DNA of 64,000 nucleotides from Acidimicrobiales bacterium. Its GTDB lineage: Bacteria; Actinomycetota; Acidimicrobiia; Acidimicrobiales; JAHWLA01. The position numbers were made by a program, and so were the translations under genes. Under the pieces are notes generated by a model that did not search any database, was not told the origin of the DNA, and saw only the letters and a list, made by a program, of their open reading frames with translations. This document shows, piece after piece, positions 23,363 through 32,468 of the stretch (position 1 is its first letter; every line of letters starts with the position of its first letter). The stretch covers positions 1-64,000 of the forward strand of contig DATLNE010000009.1 in the NCBI GenBank assembly GCA_035536915.1. Direction: 5' to 3'.

Positions 23363-24688
23363 ATGAGTGCACCGACCGTCCCGCGGAACGACGCGGAAGT
23401 CCCCCTGACCCTGCAGGAGGCCCCGCCTCGGCTGCTCGGCCTGGTCGACCAGGTGGCGCTGTGGGGCAACCTCGGCATCTCCATCCTCTTGTTGTTGAGC
23501 GCCACCTTCGTGCTGGCGCCCGACCCCACACTGCCGCCGCTGTCGCTCGCCGCCGCCCTCGTCGCCGTGGGCGTGGGCGCAGTGATCGGCAACCTGTTGC
23601 TCGGCCTGGGCGCGGTGCCCGGCGCCGAAACGGGCGCGCCGGCCATGGTCCTGCTGCGCGGCATGTTCGGTTGGCGCGGGTCGTGGGTGCCCACTGCGTT
23701 CAACGTGGCCCAGAACGTGGGCTGGGCCACCTTCGAGGTCTGGATCATCGCCGAGTCGGCCACCCGCCTGACCGACGACCGCTTCCGCCCCGCCTTCGTG
23801 GTGGCCGCGGGCGCCGTCGCCACCCTCATGGCCCTGCGGCCGCTCGGCGTGGTGCGCGGCTACATCAAGAAGGTGGCGGTGTGGGCGGTGCTGCTGTCGA
23901 CCGCCTACTTGTTCGTGCGGGTGCTCGGCCGTCCGCTGCCCCCGTTCGGCCAAGGCTCGTGGCAGGCCTTCTGGAAAGGCACCGACATCGTCATCGCCCT
24001 GCCCATCTCGTGGATCCCCTTGGCCGCCGACTACACCCGCCACTCCCGCACCGCCAAGGCCGCCTTCGGCGGGGCGTTCCTCGGCTACGGAGCGGCGACG
24101 CTGGCCTTCTTCAGCCTCGGCGTGCTCGCCTACGCCAGCTTCGCCCTGGAAGCGGCGCCCGGCGAGCAGGTCGACGTCATCGCGTCGGTGCTGGCGCTGC
24201 CCGTCGGCGGGCTGGCGCTGCTCATCCTCGTGCTCGACGAGCTCGACGAGGTGTTCGCCAACATCTACTCGACCACCGTGTCGGTGCAGAACGTGCAGCC
24301 CCGCATCGACCGGCGGGTGGTCACGGTCGGCGTGGGCGTCGTCGCCACCGCGTTGGCCATGACGTTCGACATGATGGCCTACGAGGGCTTCCTCCTCTTG
24401 ATCGGCTCCGTGTTCGTGCCGCTGTTCGCCACCTTCGCCGTCGACTACTACATCCTGCGGCGGGGCCGGTGGGACGTCTCCGAAAGCGCCCGCCCCCGCT
24501 GGGAGATGGCCGTGCCGTGGATCGCCGGCTTCGTCGTCTACCAGTTGGTGAACCCCGGCATCGTGGGGTGGTGGCAGCGGTGGTGGAGCGGGCTGGGCTT
24601 CACGGCGCCGACGTGGGCCAGTGCGTCGTTGAGCTCGTTCGCCGTTGCAGCACTCCTGGCGTTCGTCATCGGACGGGCCCGCCGCTGA
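23363..24688 (+). CDS. cytX: NCS1-family hydroxymethylpyrimidine transporter
   Basis: A 441-aa membrane protein with about 12 helices and the NCS1 features GNLGISILLLLSATFV, PGAETGAPAMVLLRGMFG and NVAQNVGWATFEVWIIAE. CytX members import the thiamine precursor hydroxymethylpyrimidine. Control by the TPP riboswitch directly upstream is strong contextual support. ATG 23363 lies 7 nt after the AGGGAG that forms part of the riboswitch stem. The gene stands alone; a penicillin-binding protein gene follows after 43 bp. Confidence 0.92.
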   Translation: MSAPTVPRNDAEVPLTLQEAPPRLLGLVDQVALWGNLGISILLLLSATFVLAPDPTLPPLSLAAALVAVGVGAVIGNLLLGLGAVPGAETGAPAMVLLRGMFGWRGSWVPTAFNVAQNVGWATFEVWIIAESATRLTDDRFRPAFVVAAGAVATLMALRPLGVVRGYIKKVAVWAVLLSTAYLFVRVLGRPLPPFGQGSWQAFWKGTDIVIALPISWIPLAADYTRHSRTAKAAFGGAFLGYGAATLAFFSLGVLAYASFALEAAPGEQVDVIASVLALPVGGLALLILVLDELDEVFANIYSTTVSVQNVQPRIDRRVVTVGVGVVATALAMTFDMMAYEGFLLLIGSVFVPLFATFAVDYYILRRGRWDVSESARPRWEMAVPWIAGFVVYQLVNPGIVGWWQRWWSGLGFTAPTWASASLSSFAVAALLAFVIGRARR

Positions 24689-24731
24689 CCTGAACGTTTG
24701 GCAGCGCCCACTCCGGGCACAACTGCGCGCG

Positions 24732-26921
24732 GTGAGTGAAAACATTGCGATCGGCGGGGCAGGGCGACGATTCCCGCGCCTACCCGACCTTCATGTGACG
24801 AAGCTTCGGGTGCTGCTGGCCGTCCTCGCCGTGTTCGTGCTCGTCGCCGTGGTGCCGCCGCTGCGCAACGCGGCGGCCATGGTCGTGAGCAAGGTCATCC
24901 TCGCCGTGGCCTCGCCGTGGGCACCGAGCATCGGCAACTTCGACGACCTGCCCCAGGGCACCAAGGTGCTGGCCGCCGACGGCAGCGTGCTGGCCGAGCT
25001 CAACGGCACCCAGCGCCGGGAGCCGGTCAAGCTCGACGCCCTGCCCGACCACGTGCCCCAGGCCGTGTTGGCCGCCGAGGACGCCGACTTCTACGAACAC
25101 GGCGGCGTCGACCCGGGCGCCGTGGTGCGCGCCGCCATCCGTACCGCCCAAGGACGCACGCAGGGCGGCAGCACGATCACCCAGCAGCTGGCCAAGATCA
25201 ACTACACGAACTCGGAGCGAACCGGCTTCCGCAAGCTGCGTGAGGTGCAGTACGCCGTGCGCCTCGAGAAGAAGTACTCCAAGGACGAGCTGCTCGAGCG
25301 CTACCTCAACCAGGTGTACTTCGGCGACGGCGCCTACGGCATCGCCGCTGCGGCCGACACGTTCTTCGGGGTGCCGCCCGAGCAGCTGACGCCCGCGCAG
25401 GCCGCCACCTTGGCAGGCAAGATCAAGTCGCCCGAGGGGCTCGACCCCCACGACAGCCCCCAAGAGGTGGCGGCTCGGCGCGACACAGTGCTCAAGGCCA
25501 TGGAGGAGCACGGCTGGCTCGACGACGCCGGCCTGGAGCAGGCCCTCGCCACCCCGCTGGCCGTGATGCCCGAGCGGCCCACCGTCGACGCCGTGGCCCG
25601 CGCCCCGCACTTCGTGGAGTACGTGAAACGCGAGGCGGCAGGCATCGAGGCGCTGGGCGGATCGCCCGAAGGCCGCGGCAGCCAGTTGGTCAACGGCGGC
25701 TACACCATCGAGACCACCCTCGACCCCGTCGCCTTCGACGCCGCCACCCAGGCCGTGCAGTCGAACTTGGCCGGCCCCACCGACCCCGCCACTGCCGTCG
25801 TCACCGTCAAGCCCGGCGACGGCGCCATCACCACCTTGTTCGGCGGCCTCAACTTCCAGCGCAAGTTCGACGTGGCCAGCCAGGGCCGACGCCAGCCCGG
25901 CTCGGCCTTCAAGCCCTTTGTCTACTTGGCCTCCCTGCGCGACGGCATCGACCCTCGTTCCACCTTGGAGTCGGGCGGGCCCATCGAGTTGGAGTACCGA
26001 GGCGAGCGGTACCCGGTCGACAACTACACCGAGGGCAAGGGCGGCGGCCCTATGACCATCGACGAGGCCATGGTGCACTCGGTCAACGTGATCTTCGCCC
26101 AGCTCATCCTCGAAGCAGGCCCGCCCAACGTGGCCCGCACTGCCGAGTCGGTGGGCATCCCCGATGTCAACGAGGACCCGGCCATCGCCCTCGGCGGCCT
26201 GCGCAAGGGCGCCACCCCGCTGGAGATGGCAGCCGCCTACGCCACCTTCACGGCCAAGGGCGTCTACGCCGAGCCCTATGCCATCACCCGCATCCGCAAC
26301 CGCCACGGCGACGTCGTCTACACCTCCGAGCCCAAGACCAAGCAGGTCTTCGACCGCAAGGAAGTCGGCGTGCTCAACACAGCGCTGCTGCAGGTCGTGG
26401 AGCGGGGCACCGCCACCGCAGCGCGCATCGGCCGCCCGCTGGCGGGCAAGACGGGCACCACGCAGAACTACCACGACGCCTGGTTCGTGGGGTACGTCCC
26501 GCAGTTGTCGACGGCCGTGTGGGTGGGCAACCCCGACAAGCAGGAGCCCATGCTCGACGTGCACGGCCAGCGGGTGTCGGGCGGGTCGTTCCCGGCCCGC
26601 ATCTTCGCCCAGTACATGCGCACCGCCGTCGCCGCCCTGCCGGTCGAACAGATCGACACAGCGCCGCCGGAGTCGCTCTCCCTCAAGCTGCTGAACGAGC
26701 CGCCGCCGCCAACGCTGCCCACCACCACCAGCAGTTCGTCGACGACGTCGTCGAGCACCACGTCGTCGTCGACCACCAGCACGACGGTCGTGGCGCCGCC
26801 CAGCACGACCACCACCACGAAGAAGAACACGACGACGACCTCCACGTCGACGTCGACCACCAGCACGACGGTCGCCTCCCAAACCAGCGGAGGCAAGGGG
26901 GGCTCGAAGTCCCCGCCGTAA
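24732..26921 (+). CDS. Class A penicillin-binding protein (transglycosylase / transpeptidase)
   Basis: A ~729-aa bifunctional peptidoglycan synthase. After a membrane anchor (LLAVLAVFVLVAVV) comes the GT51 domain with AAEDADFYEHGGVDP and GGSTITQQLAKI. The transpeptidase domain follows with GSAFKPF (SxxK), HSVN (SxN) and AGKTGTTQ (KTG). The last ~65 residues are a Thr/Ser/Pro-rich, presumably extracellular tail with a short Lys patch. The start is uncertain. GTG 24732 (MSENIAIGG) is used; GTG 24795 just before the membrane anchor is possible. Neither has a clear ribosome-binding site. Confidence 0.92.
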   Translation: MSENIAIGGAGRRFPRLPDLHVTKLRVLLAVLAVFVLVAVVPPLRNAAAMVVSKVILAVASPWAPSIGNFDDLPQGTKVLAADGSVLAELNGTQRREPVKLDALPDHVPQAVLAAEDADFYEHGGVDPGAVVRAAIRTAQGRTQGGSTITQQLAKINYTNSERTGFRKLREVQYAVRLEKKYSKDELLERYLNQVYFGDGAYGIAAAADTFFGVPPEQLTPAQAATLAGKIKSPEGLDPHDSPQEVAARRDTVLKAMEEHGWLDDAGLEQALATPLAVMPERPTVDAVARAPHFVEYVKREAAGIEALGGSPEGRGSQLVNGGYTIETTLDPVAFDAATQAVQSNLAGPTDPATAVVTVKPGDGAITTLFGGLNFQRKFDVASQGRRQPGSAFKPFVYLASLRDGIDPRSTLESGGPIELEYRGERYPVDNYTEGKGGGPMTIDEAMVHSVNVIFAQLILEAGPPNVARTAESVGIPDVNEDPAIALGGLRKGATPLEMAAAYATFTAKGVYAEPYAITRIRNRHGDVVYTSEPKTKQVFDRKEVGVLNTALLQVVERGTATAARIGRPLAGKTGTTQNYHDAWFVGYVPQLSTAVWVGNPDKQEPMLDVHGQRVSGGSFPARIFAQYMRTAVAALPVEQIDTAPPESLSLKLLNEPPPPTLPTTTSSSSTTSSSTTSSSTTSTTVVAPPSTTTTTKKNTTTTSTSTSTTSTTVASQTSGGKGGSKSPP

Positions 26922-26972
26922 GCGAGGTGTGACCAAGAGCACGGCGTCTTGGGCTCGGCAGCGAGGCGCCTC

Positions 26973-26978
26973 TACGCT
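26973..26978 (+). promoter_or_regulatory. -10 box (TACGCT) of the cyclase/AAA/TPR gene
   Basis: TACGCT ends 8 nt before ATG 26987; probable leaderless start. Confidence 0.4.
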
Positions 26979-26986
26979 GACGAACG

Positions 26987-29900
26987 ATGAAGTGCCCGGC
27001 GTGCGCGACCCAAGTACCGGACGGCGCGCGCTTCTGTCCGTCGTGCGGGCACCTGCTCCACGCCCGGGCCGACGAGCGGCGCATCGTCACCGTCTTGTTC
27101 GCCGACTTGGTGGGCTTCACGTCGTTCAGCGAAGGCCGTGACCCCGAGCAGGTGAAGAACCTCGTCGACCGCTGCTTCGAGCGGCTGGTGGGCGACATCA
27201 ACGCCTTCGGCGGGCGGGTCGACAAGATCGTGGGCGACGCCATCGTGGCCCTGTTCGGGGCGCCGGTGGCCCACGAGGACGACGCCGAGCGCGCCGTGCG
27301 CGCTGCCCTGCAGATGCAGCGCACGCTGGCCACAGTGACCGGCGAGCTCGACTCCAAGGTGCAGTTGCGCATCGGCGTGAACACCGGCGAGGTGCTGGTC
27401 GGCGCCCTGCGGGCAGGCGGCGACTACACGGCCATGGGCGACGTGGTGAACGTGGCCAGCCGACTGCAGACGCTCGCCGTGCCCGGCCAGGTCGTCGTCG
27501 GCCCCGCCACCCGGGCTGCCACCCGCGAGGTGGTGGAGTACGAGTGCCTCGGCGAGGTGCAGGCCCGCGGCCGCGAGGAGTCGATCACCGCGTGGCGGGC
27601 CTTGGCTGCGTTGGCGCCGCCCGGTTACCGCCCGCGGCGCACGCCGACCCCGTTGGTCGGTCGCAGCGAGGAGCTCGGCGTCCTGCGCCACACGCTGGCC
27701 GCCGCCGTGGGCCGCAGGCGGGCCCACCTGGTGCTGCTCATCGGCGAGGCGGGCATCGGCAAGAGCCGCCTGGCCGAGGAGATGGCGCACGTCGCCCGCG
27801 CCGAGAACGGCGCCTTGGTGCTCGAAGGCCGCTGCGTCCCCTACGGCGAAGCCAACGTGTGGTGGCCGGTGGCCGAAGCGGTGCGCCAGGCCTGCGGCAT
27901 CGAGCCCACCGACCCGGCCGACGTGTCCGCTGACAAGAGCCGCCTCGCCGTGGAACGGGCCACGGGCCTCGACCCCACAAGCGAGGAGGCCTCCCGCCTG
28001 GCCGACGGGCTGCTCTACCTGATGGGCGACGAGGACGCACTGCCCAACGTCGACCCCACCCGCGCCGCCGAAGACGCCCGCCGTTCGCTGTTGGCGCTGC
28101 TCGAAGCCATGGCTGCCCAGCAGCCGATCATGTTGGTGCTCTCCGAGCTGCACTGGGCCGACAAGCTGGTGCTCGACCTGGTCGACCAACTGCTCGACCG
28201 GCTGCGCCACTTGCCGGTAGTGCTGGTGGCCACCGCCCGCCTCGAACTGGAGGACCGGTGGGCGCCCAAGCCCAGCCGCCACAACCTCATCGCCCTCCAC
28301 CTCGACCCGCTCGACGAACAGGCGGGCCGCGACCTGCTCACCGCGCTGCTGGGCGAAGAGCCGCCCCGCGAGTTGCGCGACGCCCTGTTGGAGCGCAGCG
28401 GCGGCAACCCGTTCTTCTTGGAGGAACTGGTGGCGCTGCTCAGCGAAGCGGGGGTGTTGCGGGGCGATGCGTGGCTGAGCGACAGCACCGTGACCACCTC
28501 CGAGTTGCCCGCCACCTTGCGAGGACTGGTGGCCGCTCGCCTCGACGCCCTCCCGGCCGACGAACGCAGCGTGCTCGAAGACGCCGCCGTGTTCGGCCGC
28601 ACGGGGCCGGTTGCCGCGCTGGCCATGCTGGCCGAGACGCGGGGCGTCGACTTTCAGAGCATGCTGCGCGACCTGTCGGCCAAGGACCTGCTTGCTCTCC
28701 TCGACGGCGAGTTCGAGTTCCGGTCCGAGCTCGTGCGCGAGGTCGCCTACGAGACGTTGACCAAGGCCGAGCGGGCCCGGCGCCACGCCGCGCTGGCCGA
28801 ATGGCTGTCGGCCAACGCCCGGGCCACCGGCCGCGAGGACGAGTACCTGGAGCAGTTGGCCCACCACTACGGCGAAGCGGCCGAGCTCGACAAGGAGCTG
28901 GGCGGGGTCGACGGGCTCCCCCGCGACGTCTGCGACACCGCCCTCCAAGCAATCGAACGGGCCGCGGTGCGGGCCAAGCAGCGCGACATGCACGCGGTGT
29001 CGATCCCCCTGCTCGACCGGGCGCTCCGCCTGCTGCCGCCTGGCCCTGGCCGTCCTATGCGACGCGTCCTGCTGGAGCGGGCGCGGGCGCGCACCCACCT
29101 GCACGACCTGGGGGGTGCCCGTGCCGACCTGGCCGAGGTGTTCGCCCAGATCGAAGGCGGCGTCCACCAGCTCTCGCGAGCCAGGGCGTTGACCGTGCAG
29201 GGGCAGATCCTGCAGACCGAAGGCGACCTGGCGGGGTCGGCGGCCGCTCTCGACGAGGCCATCGCCGGGTGGCGGGCCTTGGGCGACGCCCGAGGCGAGG
29301 CCGAGGCGCTGAGCATGCGAGGCATGACGAGCCTGTTCGCGGGGCAAGCCGAAGAAGCGGAAGCGTCGATCCGCCAAGCGCTCGAAGTGTTCCGCTCGTT
29401 GGGCGCCAGTCGCGACGAGGCGTGGGCGCTGTGGAACCTGGCGTGGATCAGCTTCGAAGAGGGTCGCTTGACCGAGGCCGAAGCCCGGCTGGAGAAGTCG
29501 GCGGCCACCTTCACCGAAGCGCGCGACTGGGGCGGCTTGGCCTGGGCGCACGGGCTGCTGGGCTTTGTGAAGTACTTCCAAGGCGAACGGCGCGCCGCCG
29601 AGGCCATCGCCGAGCGGGTGATGGTCGGCATCGAAGAGCGCGGCGACCGGTGGGCGCACGGCATGGTGCTGGTGCTGCTGGGGGCTGTCCGCTTGTGGGA
29701 CGGGCGCACCACAGAAGCCATCGACCCCGCTCGCGAAGCGGTGCGGTTGTTCACCGGCATCGCCGACATCCGCGGCCAGGGATTGGCGTACGCCACCTTG
29801 AGCCGGGCCTTGGTGGCGGCGGGCCGGGTGCGTGAAGGCGTGGCCGTGCTCGACGAGGCCGACCAAGCGGTCATCGTCAACGACATCACCCTCAACAACG

Positions 29901-30520
29901 GGTTCGCCCGGGCGGGCGTCGCCAACCACATGGGCGACCCCCAGACGGCGCTGGCCCAGTTGGCCGGGTGGAAGGCAGCCGACGCCGCGCCCGCCGACAT
30001 GGCGACCAGCGAAGGCAACGCCCTGCACGGGCTCGCCCTCTTGCAGTCGGGCGACGTCGAGGGCGCGCTCGACAGCGCCCGGAAAGCAGTCGACGCCGCA
30101 CCGGCGCCCGGGTCCAAGGCCGCAGCGCTGGCCCTCGTGGCGCTGGTCTTGGCCGCCGCCCGCCGGCCCACAGAGGCCCTCGAGGCGGCGGAGACAACGC
30201 TGTCGATCGAGGTGCACACGTACCTCGACAACGTGTTGTCCTTGGTCGCAACCGCCTGTGCGCTCGTGCAACTGGGCGACGAGCCCGGCGCCCGTGCTGC
30301 CTTCGACCAAGCCGAAGCCGTCGTCGACGCCACCGGCGACCGCATCCACCAAGCGGGCGTGCGCCTGGCCCGGGCGCGGGCGCTGGAGGCGTTGGGCGCG
30401 GCCGACGCCTGCGAAGCGCTCGACGAGGCCCGGGTGCGACTGGCGCAGCTCGACATCCCCGCGACCGGCTGGGACACGGCGTACCGGCTGGCCGCCGGCG
30501 CGTTGGCCCCTCAGGCCTGA
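26987..30520 (+). CDS. Zinc-ribbon / class III nucleotidyl cyclase / AAA ATPase / TPR signalling protein
   Basis: A 1177-aa multidomain protein. Residues 1-22 form a zinc ribbon (MKCPACA, FCPSCGH). Residues ~33-190 are a class III adenylate/guanylate cyclase homology domain with the metal-binding FADLVGFTSFSE and DKIVGDAIVALFGAP. A STAND/AAA-type ATPase follows (Walker A GEAGIGKSRL). The C-terminal ~550 residues consist of TPR-like Ala/Glu-rich helices. Such proteins link ligand or partner sensing by TPRs to ATPase and cyclase output. It overlaps the convergent LLM oxidoreductase gene by 10 bp. Whether the cyclase is active is not decided by sequence alone. Confidence 0.88.
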   Translation: MKCPACATQVPDGARFCPSCGHLLHARADERRIVTVLFADLVGFTSFSEGRDPEQVKNLVDRCFERLVGDINAFGGRVDKIVGDAIVALFGAPVAHEDDAERAVRAALQMQRTLATVTGELDSKVQLRIGVNTGEVLVGALRAGGDYTAMGDVVNVASRLQTLAVPGQVVVGPATRAATREVVEYECLGEVQARGREESITAWRALAALAPPGYRPRRTPTPLVGRSEELGVLRHTLAAAVGRRRAHLVLLIGEAGIGKSRLAEEMAHVARAENGALVLEGRCVPYGEANVWWPVAEAVRQACGIEPTDPADVSADKSRLAVERATGLDPTSEEASRLADGLLYLMGDEDALPNVDPTRAAEDARRSLLALLEAMAAQQPIMLVLSELHWADKLVLDLVDQLLDRLRHLPVVLVATARLELEDRWAPKPSRHNLIALHLDPLDEQAGRDLLTALLGEEPPRELRDALLERSGGNPFFLEELVALLSEAGVLRGDAWLSDSTVTTSELPATLRGLVAARLDALPADERSVLEDAAVFGRTGPVAALAMLAETRGVDFQSMLRDLSAKDLLALLDGEFEFRSELVREVAYETLTKAERARRHAALAEWLSANARATGREDEYLEQLAHHYGEAAELDKELGGVDGLPRDVCDTALQAIERAAVRAKQRDMHAVSIPLLDRALRLLPPGPGRPMRRVLLERARARTHLHDLGGARADLAEVFAQIEGGVHQLSRARALTVQGQILQTEGDLAGSAAALDEAIAGWRALGDARGEAEALSMRGMTSLFAGQAEEAEASIRQALEVFRSLGASRDEAWALWNLAWISFEEGRLTEAEARLEKSAATFTEARDWGGLAWAHGLLGFVKYFQGERRAAEAIAERVMVGIEERGDRWAHGMVLVLLGAVRLWDGRTTEAIDPAREAVRLFTGIADIRGQGLAYATLSRALVAAGRVREGVAVLDEADQAVIVNDITLNNGFARAGVANHMGDPQTALAQLAGWKAADAAPADMATSEGNALHGLALLQSGDVEGALDSARKAVDAAPAPGSKAAALALVALVLAAARRPTEALEAAETTLSIEVHTYLDNVLSLVATACALVQLGDEPGARAAFDQAEAVVDATGDRIHQAGVRLARARALEALGAADACEALDEARVRLAQLDIPATGWDTAYRLAAGALAPQA

Positions 30521-31374
30521 AGCGGCAGCAGTTCGGCGGCGGCCTCGCCGATCTCGTCGTCCCACGAGTCGGGCTCGGCCACGGGCACGACGACGAACTT
30601 GGAGAAGCCCACCTCGACGAAGCGCTCCAGCAGCGCACGCAGCGCCGGCAGGCCCGCCGGAATCACGTCGGCCGGGTCGGCGTCGGGGCGGCGGCGGCGC
30701 AGCGCCTCTACGACGGTATCCGGGAGGTCGTGGCGGGCGTAGGGGACGAGCACGCCCCAGTGCTCGGGGTCGACGGCCCGGCCTGCCTCGGCCGCCGCCT
30801 GCTCGATGACGGCCCGTCCGGCGGCGGCGTCAGGGGGCGTGGTGAAGCTGGGCAGCCAGCCGTCGGCCAGGCGGCCGACGCGGCGGAGCTCGCTGGGGGC
30901 GCGGCCGCCGAGCCACACGTCGAGCGGTCCCGGTTGCGGGCGGACGGTCACGCCGTCGACCTCTTCTCCGGCCCACAGTCGCCGGAGCGTGGTCAGCGCT
31001 TTGTCGAAGAGCGCGGCACGTTCGCCCCGGGCCACGCCGAAGGCCCGCTGCTCGCGCTCATCCGCGATGCCGAGGCCGAAGGCAGGCAGCAGGCGGCCCT
31101 GCGAGAGCACGTCGAGGCTGGCCAGTTCTTTGGCCAACACGGCGACGTTGCGCCCGGGCAGGACCAGCACGCTGAAGCCCAGCTTGAGCTTGGCCGTGCG
31201 CGCCGCCGCCCAGGTGCAGGCGACGACGGGGTCGAGGGCGTCGCTTGTGATGCGCTCTGACAGCCACAACGAGTCGAAGCCTTCACGTTCGAGGGCAGCC
31301 ACGAGGGCCGGGAACCGCGTCTCGGGCGAGGCGATCGGTTGGGTGCCGAGGCCGTAGCCGACGCGGACTTTCAT
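30511..31374 (-). CDS. LLM-class F420-dependent oxidoreductase
   Basis: A 287-aa luciferase-like TIM-barrel protein. MKVRVGYGLG, EREGFDSLWLSERI, KLKLGFSVLVLPGRN and GRLLPAFGLG are typical of the F420-dependent group. The substrate is unknown. ATG 31374 lies 8 nt after a TAGCCT -10 box; the longer open frame upstream overlaps the divergent methyltransferase gene and was rejected. F420 supply is consistent with cofC at 20678. Confidence 0.88.
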   Translation of the reverse strand: MKVRVGYGLGTQPIASPETRFPALVAALEREGFDSLWLSERITSDALDPVVACTWAAARTAKLKLGFSVLVLPGRNVAVLAKELASLDVLSQGRLLPAFGLGIADEREQRAFGVARGERAALFDKALTTLRRLWAGEEVDGVTVRPQPGPLDVWLGGRAPSELRRVGRLADGWLPSFTTPPDAAAGRAVIEQAAAEAGRAVDPEHWGVLVPYARHDLPDTVVEALRRRRPDADPADVIPAGLPALRALLERFVEVGFSKFVVVPVAEPDSWDDEIGEAAAELLPLQA

Positions 31375-31382
31375 CGGGTGCG

Positions 31383-31388
31383 AGGCTA
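31383..31388 (-). promoter_or_regulatory. -10 box (TAGCCT) of the LLM oxidoreductase
   Basis: TAGCCT ends 8 nt before ATG 31374, five bases from the start codon of the divergent methyltransferase-glycosylase gene. Confidence 0.4.
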
Positions 31389-31393
31389 CCGAC

Positions 31394-32446
31394 GTGGAGC
31401 GCGACGTGGTGGCCGTGTACGACGAGCGCGGGCCGCAGTGGGCGGCGTTGCGCACCGCGGTGCGAGCCGACGATGCGCGGGCGTTCGGCGCTTCCGTGGT
31501 GGGCCTTCGGGCCGATGTCGGGTGCGGGGCGGGTCGGTACCTCGGCGAGTTGGGTGCGCCGGTGGTGGGGTTCGACGCCTCGGCCACCATGCTGCGACTG
31601 GCCGGGGAGGCGGTGCCCGGCGCCATGCTCGTGCAAGCCGACCTCGAAGCCCTGCCGTTCCGCGACCGCAGCCTGGCCGGGGCGTGGGCCAACATGGCCT
31701 ACCTCCACGTGCCGCGGCCGCGCCTGCCGTTGGCGTTGGCCCGACTGCACCTGGCGTTGCGGGTGGGCGCGCCGCTCGACCTGCAGGTGCTGGCAGGCGA
31801 CTTCGACTGGGACGTGCTGGCCGACGACGACGTGCCCGGCCGCAAGTTCGCCGGGTGGCCCGTCGACCGCCTGGTCGACGTCGTGGTGGGCGCCGGGTTT
31901 TCGGTGGAGGCGACGGTGACGGGCGACGGCTGGGTGCGGGTGCGAGCCACGCGGCTGCGCACGCTGCCCGACACGGTGGGGCCGGGCATGCGGGTGCTGA
32001 TCTGCGGGCTCAACCCCAGCGAGTACTCGGCCGACCGGGGCGTCGGCTTTGCCCGGCGGTCCAACCGGTTCTGGGGCGCCGCCGTGGAGGCGGGGTTGGT
32101 GTCGAAGCCGTTCGACACGCTGCACGCACTGACGGTCGACGGCGTGGGCATGACCGACATGGTGAAGCGGGCCACCGTCGCCTCGCGGGAACTGTCGCGC
32201 GACGAGTACCGGGAGGGCGCGGCCCGGGTGGAGCGGCTGGTGCAATGGTTGCGGCCCCGAGTGGTGTGCTTCGTGGGGCTGGAAGGGTGGCGGGCGGCGC
32301 TCAACCGGTCGGCGGTGGCCGGGTGGCAGCCGCAGGACTTCGGCGGGGTGCCTGCCTATGTCATGCCGTCGACCAGCGGCCTCAATGCCTCGGCGTCGCG
32401 CACAGCGCTCGCCGCCCACCTCCGGGCCATCCGCGGCCCAGAATGA
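31394..32446 (+). CDS. Methyltransferase fused to a Mug/TDG-family mismatch uracil-DNA glycosylase
   Basis: A 350-aa fusion. Residues ~1-185 are a class I SAM-dependent methyltransferase (ADVGCGAGRYLGELG, GFDASATMLRLA, DLEALPF). Residues ~190-350 are a Mug-type glycosylase: LICGLNPSEYSA with probable catalytic Asn207, FARRSNRFWGAA, GMTDMVKRAT and the recognition loop MPSTSGLNA. Mug enzymes remove uracil or damaged pyrimidines opposite G. The frame is continuous through the join, with no internal stop or start suggesting two genes. The methyltransferase substrate is unknown. Confidence 0.85.
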   Translation: MERDVVAVYDERGPQWAALRTAVRADDARAFGASVVGLRADVGCGAGRYLGELGAPVVGFDASATMLRLAGEAVPGAMLVQADLEALPFRDRSLAGAWANMAYLHVPRPRLPLALARLHLALRVGAPLDLQVLAGDFDWDVLADDDVPGRKFAGWPVDRLVDVVVGAGFSVEATVTGDGWVRVRATRLRTLPDTVGPGMRVLICGLNPSEYSADRGVGFARRSNRFWGAAVEAGLVSKPFDTLHALTVDGVGMTDMVKRATVASRELSRDEYREGAARVERLVQWLRPRVVCFVGLEGWRAALNRSAVAGWQPQDFGGVPAYVMPSTSGLNASASRTALAAHLRAIRGPE

Positions 32447-32455
32447 CACCGTTGT

Positions 32456-32461
32456 TATTCT
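32456..32461 (+). promoter_or_regulatory. -10 box (TATTCT) of the Cys-rich small gene
   Basis: TATTCT ends 7 nt before ATG 32469; this supports the internal ATG over the longer open frame. Confidence 0.45.
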
Positions 32462-32468
32462 CGGCTTC

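Noticed and set aside
26700-26880. Thr/Ser codon repeats at the end of the PBP gene as a possible microsatellite or mobile insert
   Set aside because: They form an in-frame low-complexity tail, common at the C-terminus of actinobacterial class A PBPs, with no flanking repeats.
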